From: Spirochaetaceae bacterium
GTDB lineage: Bacteria > Spirochaetota > Spirochaetia > UBA9216
Length of the DNA: 34,675 nucleotides
Reading direction: 5' to 3'
NCBI GenBank assembly: GCA_028527945.1
Contig: JAQQAK010000013.1
Location: 1-34,675, forward strand
Numbering within the stretch: position 1 is the stretch's first letter; every line of letters starts with the position of its first letter. This document shows, piece after piece, positions 24,601 through 34,405 of this stretch. The notes beneath the pieces are model-generated. The model had not been told where the DNA came from and did no database searches. It saw only the letters and a program-made list of their open reading frames with translations. The position numbers were made by a program, and so were the translations under genes.

Positions 24601-27278
24601 AAGATGGTACGGTTCTTTCCGAGACTCCATTTTCTATTATAGGAGACAGTAATATAGAGCGCAGTCTTGACAGAAATGCTGAGCTTGAGCTCAAACTTGA
24701 TAAAACTGATTACAAGCCTGGCGAGAGTGCCGAGGTTTTTATAAAAGGTCCTTACTCCGGTGGAGGTCTTATATGTGTTGAACGCGACAAGGTATACAAT
24801 TATAAATGGTTCAGCCTCAACGGAACTTCTACAACACAGTATATTGAAATACCTGAGGAGCTTGAGGGTAACGGTTACATAAGTGTTACCCTTTTGCGTG
24901 GAAGAGCCTCTCAGGAGATTTATATGAGTCCGCTTAGTTATGGAACTATTCCATTTTCGGTAAGCAAGGACAGGCGGACAAACAAAATTACTCTTGATGT
25001 TCCAATGGAAGCAAGGCCGGGAGAGGTTTTTCATATTGGATATAAAACATCTTCTCCGGGGCGTATTGCGGTTTTTGCCGTTGATGAAGGAATACTTCAG
25101 GTCGCGGGCTATAGCACTCCAGATCCAATTTCATTTTTCTTTAAAAAACGTGCTCTTGAGGTTTCTACATCACAGATTCTTGATTTGGTTCTACCTGAAT
25201 TCGATGTTGTTCAGAAGGTTTCTGCTATGGGTGGTGGAATGGCTGGTAAAATGCTTGCCTCTAAGCTTAACCCCTTTAAGCGCAAGACTGATGTGCCTGT
25301 TGCCTACTGGTCAGGTATAGTCGATTCCGGGCCAGAGCAGAAAGAGCTTGAATACATGATTCCTGATTATTTTAATGGTAGTCTGAGGGTTATGGCTGTG
25401 GTTGTTTCTGATGACAGGCTTGGCGCTGCTGAAAAAACATCACTTGTAAGGGCTCCGTGGGTAATTCAGCCGAATGTTCCTACTCAGGCTGCTCCTGGAG
25501 ATGAGTTTGATATTTCAGTTACTGTAACCAATATGAATAAGGGTAGTGGACCTGATTCAAAGGCTGTGTTGACAGTACTTCCTGATGATCATCTTGATGT
25601 TGTCGGCTCAAAGACATTTCATATTTCAATGGCAGAAGGTAAGGACAGCGTTGTGAAAATGCGGCTTAAAGCATTGAAAGAACCCGGGGCTGCTGAGCTG
25701 ACATTTGCTGTGCGCGGTCTTGGTGAAACTTCCAAAAGGACAATCAGCCTGAGTGTAAGGCCGCCTGTTCCGTATCATACTGATCTAAAAGTTGGTGTTG
25801 TTGAAAAGGGAAAGGCCGAGATTAATACTGATCGTGATATGTACAAGGCCTTTGCCGAGAGAACATTGTCGGCATCATATATTCCTATAAGTCTGGCTGA
25901 TGGCCTTAATATGTATCTTGAAAAATTCCCCTATGGATGTACTGAACAGATAACCAGTATGACCTTTCCAAAGCTGTATCCTCAGATTATTGAGGGGCTT
26001 GATATGAAGGATTTTGAGGTTAAAAGGGATGTTACACGGACAATAGGAATTTTACAGGCCAGGCAGAACAGTGACGGAGGCTTTGGTTTATGGACATCTC
26101 AATCAAGGACACATCCTGTCATTGATAGTTATGTAATACATTTTCTGACACTTGCAAGAGAGCAGGGGTATTATGTGCCTGATTCAGTATTTAAGGCAGG
26201 GCTTAAGCATCTTGAGGATATAGCATCTGAAAATGAAACATCAAAGAATGCTCTGATAAACAGGTGTTATGCTGTTTATATTCTTACTTTAAATCAGATT
26301 GTAACAACCAGCCATATAGAAACACTTACAAAGAGCCTTGATTCTCATTTTGAAAACTGGGAATCAGGATTTGCAGGAATGTTTTTGTCCGGCTCTTATG
26401 CCCTCATGAAGCAGGATCGTAAGGCCAGCGCTTTGATAGCCAAGGCTGCTAAAAGTATAAAGAAAGAAAATTACATGGAATATTATAATCGTTTATGTTT
26501 TCCGTCGGTTTACCTTTATATGCTTGGCGAATATTTTCCGGACAGAATAAAGTCTGTGTCAGATGAACTTCTTTCTGAAATGGCCAATCTTATTGGTATG
26601 GGAGCCTATAATACCTTTTCTGCCAATTATGCTATGCTTGGAATTAATTCTTATCTGAAGGCTGTTCCCCAGTCAGTAAAGAAGGGAATAAATGTAACAG
26701 AGATAGATAAGGAAAAGAATGGAACTGAGTTAAAACTGAATGGAGAGCGGTTGATGAAAACTGATTATTCAGCAGCGGCCAGTGTTCTTCAGATTGAAAA
26801 CCATGATTCAGTTCCGCTTTTTTATCAGGTCTGTTCTTCCGGATACGATAGTCAAATTCCTGAAGAAAGTAATAACGGTATTGAGGTCATCAAAGAATAT
26901 GTAACTGATGGTGGTGAGGTTGTTGATACTATACCTGTAGGCGATACAATCAATGTAAGAATCCGCTGCAGGGCATTGACTGATTCAATAATCAGAAATA
27001 TTGCTATTGTAGATCTTTTGCCTGCAGGACTTGAGCCAGATATAAGAGCTATAAGGGAGTCTGCCAAGACTTCAGAACTTAGAGCTGAATACACAGACAT
27101 ACGTGAAGACAGGTTGGTTCTTTTTACCTCTGTTGATAAAGATATCAAAGAATTTACTTATAAGGCAAGGGCGGTTAATACCGGAACCTTTATTACTCCT
27201 CCGGCCTACGCGGAGTCGATGTATGATCTTGGTATATGGTCTATTAACCCTTGCAGGAATATTACCATAACTGAATAA
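21636..27278 (+). CDS. bacterial alpha-2-macroglobulin (YfhM-like), N-terminal TM anchor
   Basis: 1880 aa; MG-domain text, bait-proximal AYLFSDRGIYRPGDRFNIGIIVK, thioester-type motif FPYGCTEQITSM, adjacent pbpC. Confidence 0.94.
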   Translation: MNDKINLSKITEWIKKHKLLFLGIAIAVVVFIGIFAIGGRQAAKPQPIEISFSVDEPFDTDYSENHIYPLTVYFRGSAAIIDDVGKTPSVLPEINPAIPGEWRWEDESTLSFSPSEPWGIGEDYSVKFSDDLFPEHVKVLKKTFDFSMSPFQISLSNSEFYIDPYDSSIKRILSEIHCNYPISKEELNEHITIHPDIKASSGKVENRDYSFETNISEDGKTVYIVSESVGMPAEEINMQITVKPGLVSAYGGKSIKDLKSASVTIPGLSTYVRINDIEHNMIKNDQMRYEQILTIDSKGRADIDEVADNLEIWLLPVDRPALPGLKARKDYSWGAPEEVVPEVLKLGKKLDFTAIPVSGRYNSVNSFKIDGPPDRYIYVKLKEGIKFYGGYYLGRDYKQIIQLKDYPREVSILSEGSVLSLSGSRKLSMLSRGIPEVDYRISRVRPDDLNHLVSQSNGNLSNFRFSNYRFDDENISEIYRESRQISNSTDPQELTYFSFDFNKYLNDVPKDHLSKGLFIFSVKGAHPYTWYSDKRFILVTDLGLLVKTSDNGSKDVFVQSLKDGSPVSSAVVELWGKNGNVIKSSSTGNGGHVSFSGLEKFENEHEPVAWVVRYEGDFSFMPYKEQDRRLDFSNFDIGGVHGVQDPKKLSAYLFSDRGIYRPGDRFNIGIIVKAGDWGIDLGGTPLEYTITDPSGLNINTRSIKLSSSGFEEINYTTQASSPTGKYTISLFVIEDSKRQKRTFLGSTQVKVEEFLPDTLTVNAGFAGASTDGWIYPDDVTAEISARNLFGTPAAGNKVKMSMTLSPGYRNYRQYPDYDFSDPLIADDSYSEDLGSLRTDANGMVSRKINLDKFAVGTYRLRINSEVFEKESGRSVNASASVVVSPLKFVVGRKVDGSAKYIKKGAERNISFIAINNNLEKIDAKNLKLRISEMKYVSSLVRQPNGVYKYKSIEKESPISEADFTISVGSTEMALPTSTPGDYTISVVAEDGTVLSETPFSIIGDSNIERSLDRNAELELKLDKTDYKPGESAEVFIKGPYSGGGLICVERDKVYNYKWFSLNGTSTTQYIEIPEELEGNGYISVTLLRGRASQEIYMSPLSYGTIPFSVSKDRRTNKITLDVPMEARPGEVFHIGYKTSSPGRIAVFAVDEGILQVAGYSTPDPISFFFKKRALEVSTSQILDLVLPEFDVVQKVSAMGGGMAGKMLASKLNPFKRKTDVPVAYWSGIVDSGPEQKELEYMIPDYFNGSLRVMAVVVSDDRLGAAEKTSLVRAPWVIQPNVPTQAAPGDEFDISVTVTNMNKGSGPDSKAVLTVLPDDHLDVVGSKTFHISMAEGKDSVVKMRLKALKEPGAAELTFAVRGLGETSKRTISLSVRPPVPYHTDLKVGVVEKGKAEINTDRDMYKAFAERTLSASYIPISLADGLNMYLEKFPYGCTEQITSMTFPKLYPQIIEGLDMKDFEVKRDVTRTIGILQARQNSDGGFGLWTSQSRTHPVIDSYVIHFLTLAREQGYYVPDSVFKAGLKHLEDIASENETSKNALINRCYAVYILTLNQIVTTSHIETLTKSLDSHFENWESGFAGMFLSGSYALMKQDRKASALIAKAAKSIKKENYMEYYNRLCFPSVYLYMLGEYFPDRIKSVSDELLSEMANLIGMGAYNTFSANYAMLGINSYLKAVPQSVKKGINVTEIDKEKNGTELKLNGERLMKTDYSAAASVLQIENHDSVPLFYQVCSSGYDSQIPEESNNGIEVIKEYVTDGGEVVDTIPVGDTINVRIRCRALTDSIIRNIAIVDLLPAGLEPDIRAIRESAKTSELRAEYTDIREDRLVLFTSVDKDIKEFTYKARAVNTGTFITPPAYAESMYDLGIWSINPCRNITITE

Positions 27279-27279
27279 A

Positions 27280-29634
27280 GTGAATATCAGATTAACCAAA
27301 GGGAATGCCATCAAGGGAGTTATACTCTTTTTTGGTGTTCCCTTTTTAATATTTATTTGTTTGTCTCTTTTTCCCTGTAAGACTTGTCTTGACGGTGTCT
27401 CTTTTTCCAAGGCTGTTTTTGACAGAAACGGAAATCTTATGAGGATTTTCTTGTCGGACGATGAGAAGTACAGGATTAAAAAGCCTCTTTCTGATTTTTC
27501 TCCTGATTTTATTCAGATGATACTGATTAAAGAAGATCGCTATTTTTATAGCCATATAGGTTTTAATCCATCGGCCTTAATCAAGGCTGCCTGGAATAGT
27601 TATATTGTTCGTAATTACCGTATGGGAGCCTCAACTGTAAGTATGCAGCTTGTCAGGATTAAATATGGAATAAATACATCTACCATCCCCGGAAAAATAA
27701 AACAGATTAATATGGCTGTAGCAATAGAATTGCGTCATTCAAAACAGGAGATTCTTGAAGCCTACATGAATCTTGTTCCCTGCGGCTATAATATTGAAGG
27801 CTTTCCGGCTGCAGCCTATTATTATTTTCATAAAGACCTTAATGAGTTAAGCCTGTCCGAGATGCTTTTTCTTGCTGTTCTTCCTCAGGATCCTAATGGA
27901 AGGGCGCCATCCAGAACTGAGGTTCCGGCAGAGAGTCTTGCTGCGAGGGAATTGCTTTTTAATGATTGGCTGCATTTTCATCCGGAAGATTCTGAAAGCA
28001 GGGTCAATATTGATATGCCTATACGCTTTTTCTGTAGTTTTCCATTTAAAATTCCGCATGCCGCGGAATATTTAAAAAATAGGACATCTCTTGATGTTAT
28101 AAAAACTACCTTGGACGATCATTACCAAAGGCTTGTAGAGAATCAGGCCGCGCTTTACCTTAGAACAAAGAACAGCCTTGGTGTAAATAACTGTAGTATC
28201 ATGCTGCTTGATTTTACAACTATGGAAGTTTTGGCCGCAATGGGCTCTGCTGATTTCTTTGATGATAAAATAGAAGGTCAGGTTAATGGTTTTGCCGCCA
28301 AAAGGTCGCCTGGCTCACTGCTTAAGCCGTTTATTTACGCTAAAGCTATAGAGCAGGGCCTGATTCATCCCAATTCAGTCCTTAGTGACGCTCCCACTAG
28401 TTTTGGAGTTTATACGCCAGATAATTATCAAAGTGATTTCAAGGGGCCGGTCAAGGCGTGGGAAGCCCTTGTTCACAGCAGAAATATTCCGGCTATCAGG
28501 CTTGCCTCTCAGATAAAGAATCCTGATTTATATGATATTCTTAAAAAGGCCGGTATTGATGGATTAAAGAGTCGTAAACATTACGGCCTTTCAATTGTTC
28601 TAGGAAGCGCCGAGGTTACAATGATTGAGCTTATGTCGCTGTATGCCTCACTTGCCAATGAAGGTGTACAGCATCCTGTAAGGTTTATTCTTGAAGATGG
28701 AGGAACTCCTGTTTCGTTAAAGAAAGATGAGGACTCAAGGCTCTTTTCTGTTGAATCAAGTATTCTGACACTAAGAATGCTTGATAAAAATCCTTCTCCA
28801 ATTGAGTCCCGGCCGATGAATGTTCTGGATGTTCCAATAGCGTATAAAACCGGAACCTCAATAGGATTTAAGGACTGCTGGTCGGCTGCTGTTTTTGATC
28901 GATTTGTATTATGTGTATGGATTGGTAACTTTAATGGTGAGGGTAATCCTGCTTTCTTGGGCAGAGAGACTGCCGCTCCATTATTATTTAATATTGCTGA
29001 TTCTATTATTTCTGAAATCCCTTCAGATGAACGCTACAAAGCTCCCATGCCTCCTGATACAATCAAGCAGGTTGATGTTTGCAGTGTCTCTGGTTGTATT
29101 CCAAACAGTTATTGCACGCATACCATCAAAACAGACTTTATACCTGGCGTATCACCTATAACCAAGTGTAAGATTCACAGACAAATATTTGTAGATACAA
29201 AAACAGGTTTAAGAACTGAACGCAAGGGAGACTCTGGAGTTGTTTCTCAGGTCAGGGAGTTCTGGTCAAGTGATATGCTTGAGCAGTTTAAAAAAGCCGG
29301 GCTTCCACGCCTTGTTCCGCCTCCATTTGAAATAGACGAAGACAGCCTTAAACTAAAGAACTCCGGATCTCCTCCCCGAATAACCAATCCTCTTGCGGGA
29401 GGGGCATATATTATAAGACACGTTAATACCAGAAATAATGTAATTCCTCTACTGGCCGTTTCTGATGCTGATACAAGTTATCTATACTGGTTTGCTAATG
29501 ATCTCTTTATTGGTAAATCGCCCAAGGGGGATAGCCTTGAGTGGTATCCTTCAAGCGGCCATTACACCGTAACAGTGGTTGACGACGCTGGACGTTCCAA
29601 CAGTTGCGAAATTGATGTAGAAGAAGCAGAATAA
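27280..29634 (+). CDS. pbpC: penicillin-binding protein 1C (bifunctional transglycosylase/transpeptidase)
   Basis: EDRYFYSHIGFNPSALIKA, RMGASTVSMQLVR (GT51); RSPGSLLKPFIYAKA (SxxK), YKTGTSIGFKDCW (KTG), C-terminal Ig-like BiPBP_C; follows alpha-2-macroglobulin. Confidence 0.94.
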   Translation: MNIRLTKGNAIKGVILFFGVPFLIFICLSLFPCKTCLDGVSFSKAVFDRNGNLMRIFLSDDEKYRIKKPLSDFSPDFIQMILIKEDRYFYSHIGFNPSALIKAAWNSYIVRNYRMGASTVSMQLVRIKYGINTSTIPGKIKQINMAVAIELRHSKQEILEAYMNLVPCGYNIEGFPAAAYYYFHKDLNELSLSEMLFLAVLPQDPNGRAPSRTEVPAESLAARELLFNDWLHFHPEDSESRVNIDMPIRFFCSFPFKIPHAAEYLKNRTSLDVIKTTLDDHYQRLVENQAALYLRTKNSLGVNNCSIMLLDFTTMEVLAAMGSADFFDDKIEGQVNGFAAKRSPGSLLKPFIYAKAIEQGLIHPNSVLSDAPTSFGVYTPDNYQSDFKGPVKAWEALVHSRNIPAIRLASQIKNPDLYDILKKAGIDGLKSRKHYGLSIVLGSAEVTMIELMSLYASLANEGVQHPVRFILEDGGTPVSLKKDEDSRLFSVESSILTLRMLDKNPSPIESRPMNVLDVPIAYKTGTSIGFKDCWSAAVFDRFVLCVWIGNFNGEGNPAFLGRETAAPLLFNIADSIISEIPSDERYKAPMPPDTIKQVDVCSVSGCIPNSYCTHTIKTDFIPGVSPITKCKIHRQIFVDTKTGLRTERKGDSGVVSQVREFWSSDMLEQFKKAGLPRLVPPPFEIDEDSLKLKNSGSPPRITNPLAGGAYIIRHVNTRNNVIPLLAVSDADTSYLYWFANDLFIGKSPKGDSLEWYPSSGHYTVTVVDDAGRSNSCEIDVEEAE

Positions 29635-29653
29635 GAGTTCTGCTTCTTTTTTT
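29621..29653 (+). terminator. intrinsic terminator overlapping pbpC stop codon
   Basis: aagaagcagaa-taagag-ttctgcttctt then T run; stop TAA lies in the loop. Confidence 0.88.
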
Positions 29654-29891
29654 ATAATCAACAGAATCCAATTTATATTTACGCCATTATCAAAACATGG
29701 TTAGTTTTGAAAGCTTCTCATTTAGAATGATTTTCTTTATGTTCTTCTTTTTTTATGGGATTTCTTGTCTTTTAGGATAATAGAGGTTATTCTGTGTGTT
29801 AAAATATAGTTAAAAAATATACCAAAATACACAAATATATTGTTTAAAAACGTAATTTAGGTAAAAATAATCTATAAGGATTAACTTTTAA

Positions 29892-30749
29892 ATGGACAAA
29901 GACTGGATTGAAAGAATTGAACAACATTCAGATTCTCTTAGCAAGACTGAATCGGTTTTGCTTGGATTTGTAAATAGAAATCCTGAACAGGCTTCTGTTC
30001 TTTCTCAAAAAGAGTTTGCCTCTCTTGCCGGAGTAAGTAAGCCTGTAGTAATTAATTTGTTCAGAAAACTCGGATATTCTTCATTTCGTGATTTTCAGGA
30101 TGGAATTAAACAGTTTTTTTCTACTCATATAGATTCTTATAGCGCTTCAAGAAAAATGCAGAATCGGGTTAATTCTATCAGCGACCTTATTTCTGAAGCA
30201 GTGAAGGTTGATGTCAGAAGTCTTGAACGGCTTAACGAGACTGTTCCCCCTGAGGTTCTTGAAGGTTTTGCGGCTCAGGCAGTTTCTTCCAAACGTGTCT
30301 GGGTTGTAGGTGAAGGTACAGGAAGTTATCCGGCACACTATCTTGCTCAAAGATTAAGGCGTTACCGTATAACAGGAATTGAGCTTCAACAGGATAGAAG
30401 CCATCAGATGGATGAGCTTTTTCCTATGGATGCTGAAGACATGATTATTTTATTTCAGTATAGCGACAAAGATAGTTGGATGTGGCCTATCTTGGAGCTT
30501 TCCCAAAAACGTGGAGCGTTTAGTTTTGTAATTGCGGGGACAATCAGACCCAGGTATGTCGCAGACAGTAATCTTTTTGTTCATGTTCCCAGAGGTGAAT
30601 TACAGTTTAAGAATTCAATGGCTGTGCCTATGTCATTTGCCAATATGCTGCTTTTATCAATAGAGATTAGCCGAGGGGCTCTCGCGGAAGAGGACCTTCG
30701 GATATTAGAGGATTCCCGTGAGGCTTGGGAAAACAAGCGGAGGGGATAA
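29892..30749 (+). CDS. MurR/RpiR-family transcriptional regulator with SIS domain
   Basis: N-terminal HTH (LSQKEFASLAGVSKPVVINLFRKLGYSSFRDFQ) and SIS-like VWVVGEGTGSYPAHYLAQRLRRYRI. Confidence 0.9.
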   Translation: MDKDWIERIEQHSDSLSKTESVLLGFVNRNPEQASVLSQKEFASLAGVSKPVVINLFRKLGYSSFRDFQDGIKQFFSTHIDSYSASRKMQNRVNSISDLISEAVKVDVRSLERLNETVPPEVLEGFAAQAVSSKRVWVVGEGTGSYPAHYLAQRLRRYRITGIELQQDRSHQMDELFPMDAEDMIILFQYSDKDSWMWPILELSQKRGAFSFVIAGTIRPRYVADSNLFVHVPRGELQFKNSMAVPMSFANMLLLSIEISRGALAEEDLRILEDSREAWENKRRG

Positions 30750-30773
30750 TAAAAAAATAATAAGGAGTAGGGA

Positions 30774-32087
30774 ATGATCAAAAAAATTGGTCTAACTGTT
30801 TTAATGACTGCCGTTCTTGTCGCTGGAGTTTTTGCTTCAGGTCAACAGGAAAAGAAAGCTGCAGAAGACTCTCAGGAAGAAGTTGTATTAAAGGTTGCTT
30901 ATCCTGTAGCTGTTGACGCGCCGGTTGCTGATATTCTTAACGGATACGCAACAGAGTTTAAAAAGACACATCCAAACGTAACAATTGAGCCTGTATATGC
31001 AGGTGGTTATACAGATGTAAAAACAATGATTCAAACATCAATTGACGGCGGTGGAGACGCTCCTGAACTTGCGGTAATGCTTGCAACAGATGTATATGAT
31101 CTTGCTAATGCTCAGTACATTGAACCACTAAGCGATTTACTTGCCAATATGGAAGGTTCTGATGCTTATCTTGATGATTTTCTACCTGTTTTTCTTGAAA
31201 ACTCATACTATCAGGATAAACTCTGGAGTCTCCCTTTTCAGAGAAGTGCTGTTGTAGCTTATTATAACGCGGATCTTTTTAAAGCCGCTGGTTTATCTGA
31301 GCCTAAAAATCTTCAGGAACTTGCTGATGCCGCACAGGCTCTAACAGTAAGAGAGGGTGACAGTGTAACCAGATGGGGAATTGAGTGGCCTACAGGTTGG
31401 CCTTATTGGGTTTTTCAGCCTCTCGCAATGGCCTTTGGTAAAAATATTGTAGGCGCGGATGATACAACAGTTTATTTTAACGAGCCGGAAGTAATTGACG
31501 CAATAAATTACTACAATGATCTTTCCGCAAAGTATCAGGCTACTCCTGCAGGAGTTCAGGGAACATGGGGTAATGTTGTTCCAAACTTTCTTTCCGGAAA
31601 TACAGCAATTATCGTTCAAACATCAGGAAGTCTTTCAAAGATTCTTTCAAACGCTGATTTTGAGGTTGGCGTAATGGGTATTCCAGGCAAAACTTCAGGC
31701 TCATACAGTGTGCCAGGCGGTGGAAATATTTATATGACATCAGGTCTTAGCGATGCTGAGAAGAGAGCTGCTCTTGACTTTGCTGTCTTTATGACAAGTC
31801 CGGAGAATGCCGCACAATTCTCAATTGCTACAGGTTATATAGCCACAAGTAAGAGTGCTTTCAGTTCTGACGCTATGAAGGCATATTCAGCTGAGCATCC
31901 TCAGGTAGCAAAAATCAAAGATATTCTTGCGGATGCTGGAAAAGAGCTTGCAATACAGAATCTTGGTCAGGTTAGATCTATTTTTCATAACTATATTCAG
32001 GCTGCTTTTAATGGTGAAATGACTGCTGCTGAGGCTATGGCCAAAGCTCAGGAAGAGGCCGACGCAGCTCTCGCTGACTTTAAATAA
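30774..32087 (+). CDS. sugar ABC transporter substrate-binding protein (family 1)
   Basis: Signal peptide; FKKTHPNVTIEPVYAGGYTDVKTMIQT, SGSLSKIL, GYIATSKSAF; GGAG SD. Confidence 0.93.
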   Translation: MIKKIGLTVLMTAVLVAGVFASGQQEKKAAEDSQEEVVLKVAYPVAVDAPVADILNGYATEFKKTHPNVTIEPVYAGGYTDVKTMIQTSIDGGGDAPELAVMLATDVYDLANAQYIEPLSDLLANMEGSDAYLDDFLPVFLENSYYQDKLWSLPFQRSAVVAYYNADLFKAAGLSEPKNLQELADAAQALTVREGDSVTRWGIEWPTGWPYWVFQPLAMAFGKNIVGADDTTVYFNEPEVIDAINYYNDLSAKYQATPAGVQGTWGNVVPNFLSGNTAIIVQTSGSLSKILSNADFEVGVMGIPGKTSGSYSVPGGGNIYMTSGLSDAEKRAALDFAVFMTSPENAAQFSIATGYIATSKSAFSSDAMKAYSAEHPQVAKIKDILADAGKELAIQNLGQVRSIFHNYIQAAFNGEMTAAEAMAKAQEEADAALADFK

Positions 32088-32109
32088 GAAAATCTCTTAG
32101 ATTGATTAT

Positions 32110-32142
32110 GCTCTGAAACAGTTGTAATTGCTGTTTCAGGGC
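32110..32142 (+). repeat. 12-bp stem-loop between binding protein and permease genes
   Basis: gctctgaaacag / ctgtttcagggc with one G-U pair. Confidence 0.8.
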
Positions 32143-32170
32143 TTTAATTTTTATACTCAGGAGAGTTGAT

Positions 32171-33064
32171 TTGAATGATCTGACAAAAAAAAAGAAGGTG
32201 TCGGCTATTCCGTATCTGCTAATATTGCCTACGCTTTTTTTTGTAATTCTTTTTACGGTTTACCCTCTTATAGCAAGTTTTAAGGGTAGTTTTTTTATTC
32301 ACAGGCTTAATATTCCCAAATACAGAGAACCGGTTTTTTGTGGTTTAGAAAATTATAGCAAGCTTTTTCAAAGTGAAGAATTTAGACTGATTCTGCTGAA
32401 TACTGTAAAATACGTTGTTGTTCTTGTTCCTGTAACAGTTGTAGCTTCTCTTTTCTTTGCGCTTTGGTTAAGTAAGGAAAGATTTCGTAAGTTTCGTGTC
32501 GCAATATTCCATCCGGCTGTTCTTCCATTAGTATCAGCCGCAACTATATGGATGTTCTTTTTTACACCGGATTATGGCCTTTTTAATTCATTATTAGGTT
32601 TATTCGGGTATAAAGGTCCTGAGAACTGGACCGGTAATCCTAAAATGTCTCTTTGGGCTCTTGTCATAATTTCTTTCTGGAAAGACGCTGGGTTTTATAT
32701 GATTTATTATCTTGCCGGTGTTCAGAATTTACCCAAAGATGTTTATGAAGCTCTTAGAATAGAAGGGGCCGGTCCCATTGTCAGTTTTTTCAAATTTACA
32801 CTTCCTCTTTTAAAGCGTACAACTCTTTTTGTTACCACTGTAGCGGTAATTGGAGCTTTCAGAACTGTAGATCATGTAATTGTGCTTACACAAGGAGGGC
32901 CTAGTAATTCAAGTTCTTTGCTTCTCTATTATTTATGGCAGGTAAGGTTTGAGCACCTTAATGTAGGGCTTTCTTCAGCAATTACAATTATTCTTGTACT
33001 TCTTCTACTTATTTTCACAATTACTAATTTTTTGGTAAGCGAAAAAGGGGGAGATAATGTCTAA
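32171..33064 (+). CDS. sugar ABC transporter permease (UgpA/MalF type), TTG start
   Basis: EAA loop YEALRIEGAGPIVSFFKFTLPLLKRT; 6 TM; GGAGAG SD. Confidence 0.93.
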   Translation: MNDLTKKKKVSAIPYLLILPTLFFVILFTVYPLIASFKGSFFIHRLNIPKYREPVFCGLENYSKLFQSEEFRLILLNTVKYVVVLVPVTVVASLFFALWLSKERFRKFRVAIFHPAVLPLVSAATIWMFFFTPDYGLFNSLLGLFGYKGPENWTGNPKMSLWALVIISFWKDAGFYMIYYLAGVQNLPKDVYEALRIEGAGPIVSFFKFTLPLLKRTTLFVTTVAVIGAFRTVDHVIVLTQGGPSNSSSLLLYYLWQVRFEHLNVGLSSAITIILVLLLLIFTITNFLVSEKGGDNV

Positions 33065-33908
33065 TACTATGAACATCGGAATATCAAAAAGAAAAGTTTT
33101 TTCTATAATAACTATGCTCATTGCAATAGTTATTGCTTTAGCTTGGACAATACCTCTTTTTTGGTCAATCGTTGCAAGTTTACGACCTGTCGGAGAACCT
33201 TTTGCGCGGGGACATGTATGGTTTGGCAGCGGATTTAGTTTTTATAATTATAAGCATGCTTTCAGTCTTGCTCCTTTTGGACGATATTTTATAAATACAA
33301 TTTTACTTGTTATAACAGTTCTTGCTGTTCAGCTGGTTACAAGCAGTCTATCCGGTTTTGCTTTTGCGTTTTATAAATTCCCTGGAAAGACCATTCTCTT
33401 TATGATTGTGATGCTTCAAATGATGATTCCAACCGTAGCCCTTCTTGTTCCTAATTTCCAAACAATAAGAAGTCTTGGCCTCTACGATACTATTTTAGCA
33501 ATGGCCATGCCGTTTTGGGGTAGCGCTTTTGGAACCTTTTTATTTAGACAGACTTTTATGGGAATTCCCAGAGATTATGGCGATGCTGCCCGCGTTGACG
33601 GTTGTAACTGGTTTATGATTTTTAAGAATGTTTATTTACCAATGTCACGTTCAACTGTAATTGCGTTTTCAATTTCAAGTATTAGTTGGCACTGGAACAG
33701 TCTTTTATGGCCGTTAATAATAACTCAGTCAGATACAGCCAGACCTTTAACTGTTGGACTTGCGCGTTTTACTCAGTTAGGTGAAGTCGGGGCTCAATGG
33801 GGGCTGATGTCTGCCGCAACTCTGATAGTCGCAATGCCGCTTATAATATTATTTTTAATTTTTCAAAAACGCTTTTTGGAAGGTTATATGAATTCAGGGC
33901 TTAAATAA
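33057..33908 (+). CDS. sugar ABC transporter permease (UgpE/MalG type)
   Basis: EAA-like loop DYGDAARVDGCNWFMIFKNVYLPMSRS; 6 TM; overlaps upstream gene by 8 nt. Confidence 0.94.
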   Translation: MSNTMNIGISKRKVFSIITMLIAIVIALAWTIPLFWSIVASLRPVGEPFARGHVWFGSGFSFYNYKHAFSLAPFGRYFINTILLVITVLAVQLVTSSLSGFAFAFYKFPGKTILFMIVMLQMMIPTVALLVPNFQTIRSLGLYDTILAMAMPFWGSAFGTFLFRQTFMGIPRDYGDAARVDGCNWFMIFKNVYLPMSRSTVIAFSISSISWHWNSLLWPLIITQSDTARPLTVGLARFTQLGEVGAQWGLMSAATLIVAMPLIILFLIFQKRFLEGYMNSGLK

Positions 33909-34405
33909 TGAATGATTTTCAATGGAAATGGAGAGATGAATTTCATCTTGAAGCTCACAAGCATGATTTTCTTGTTCCTGTAGAAAAAATCTTGCAGGAT
34001 ATAAAACCAATTGTTTATGATTTTTTTTCTTCAGCTAAAAAAGATATTAGCGGAGAGCCTGTTTGGTTTCATGAAGATTTTGAGCTTGATTATGAAACAG
34101 GTCTGTCGGGTGTAAAAAAAGTTGCTCCTGATAGTAGTGAGTCTTTCTGGGCATACCGGTTAGGAAGAAAAATTCCTTCTCATTTATGTTTAGGAGAAAA
34201 ACAACCTACAAAGAGTTTGTGCCTTTGGGGAATGTGGATGCCTGAAACTTTTCTGATACATACAATATATGCCGGAACAACTGCTCCCAGAGAAATTCAT
34301 GATCCTGAAATAAGGTTGTCAGAATTACCAGAGGCTATAGATTTTTGGCGTACTCGTGCGTTGATAGTAAAAGAAGGGGAGTTTAGTGAATTGCCTAAGT
34401 TATGA
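33908..34405 (+). CDS. hypothetical protein in sugar ABC operon
   Basis: 165 aa, TAATG coupling to permease; no family recognised. Confidence 0.8.
   Translation: MNDFQWKWRDEFHLEAHKHDFLVPVEKILQDIKPIVYDFFSSAKKDISGEPVWFHEDFELDYETGLSGVKKVAPDSSESFWAYRLGRKIPSHLCLGEKQPTKSLCLWGMWMPETFLIHTIYAGTTAPREIHDPEIRLSELPEAIDFWRTRALIVKEGEFSELPKL

Noticed and set aside
24447-25034. 195-aa antisense ORF inside the alpha-2-macroglobulin gene
   Set aside because: No SD or recognisable motif; codon-shadow ORF of a long confident CDS.
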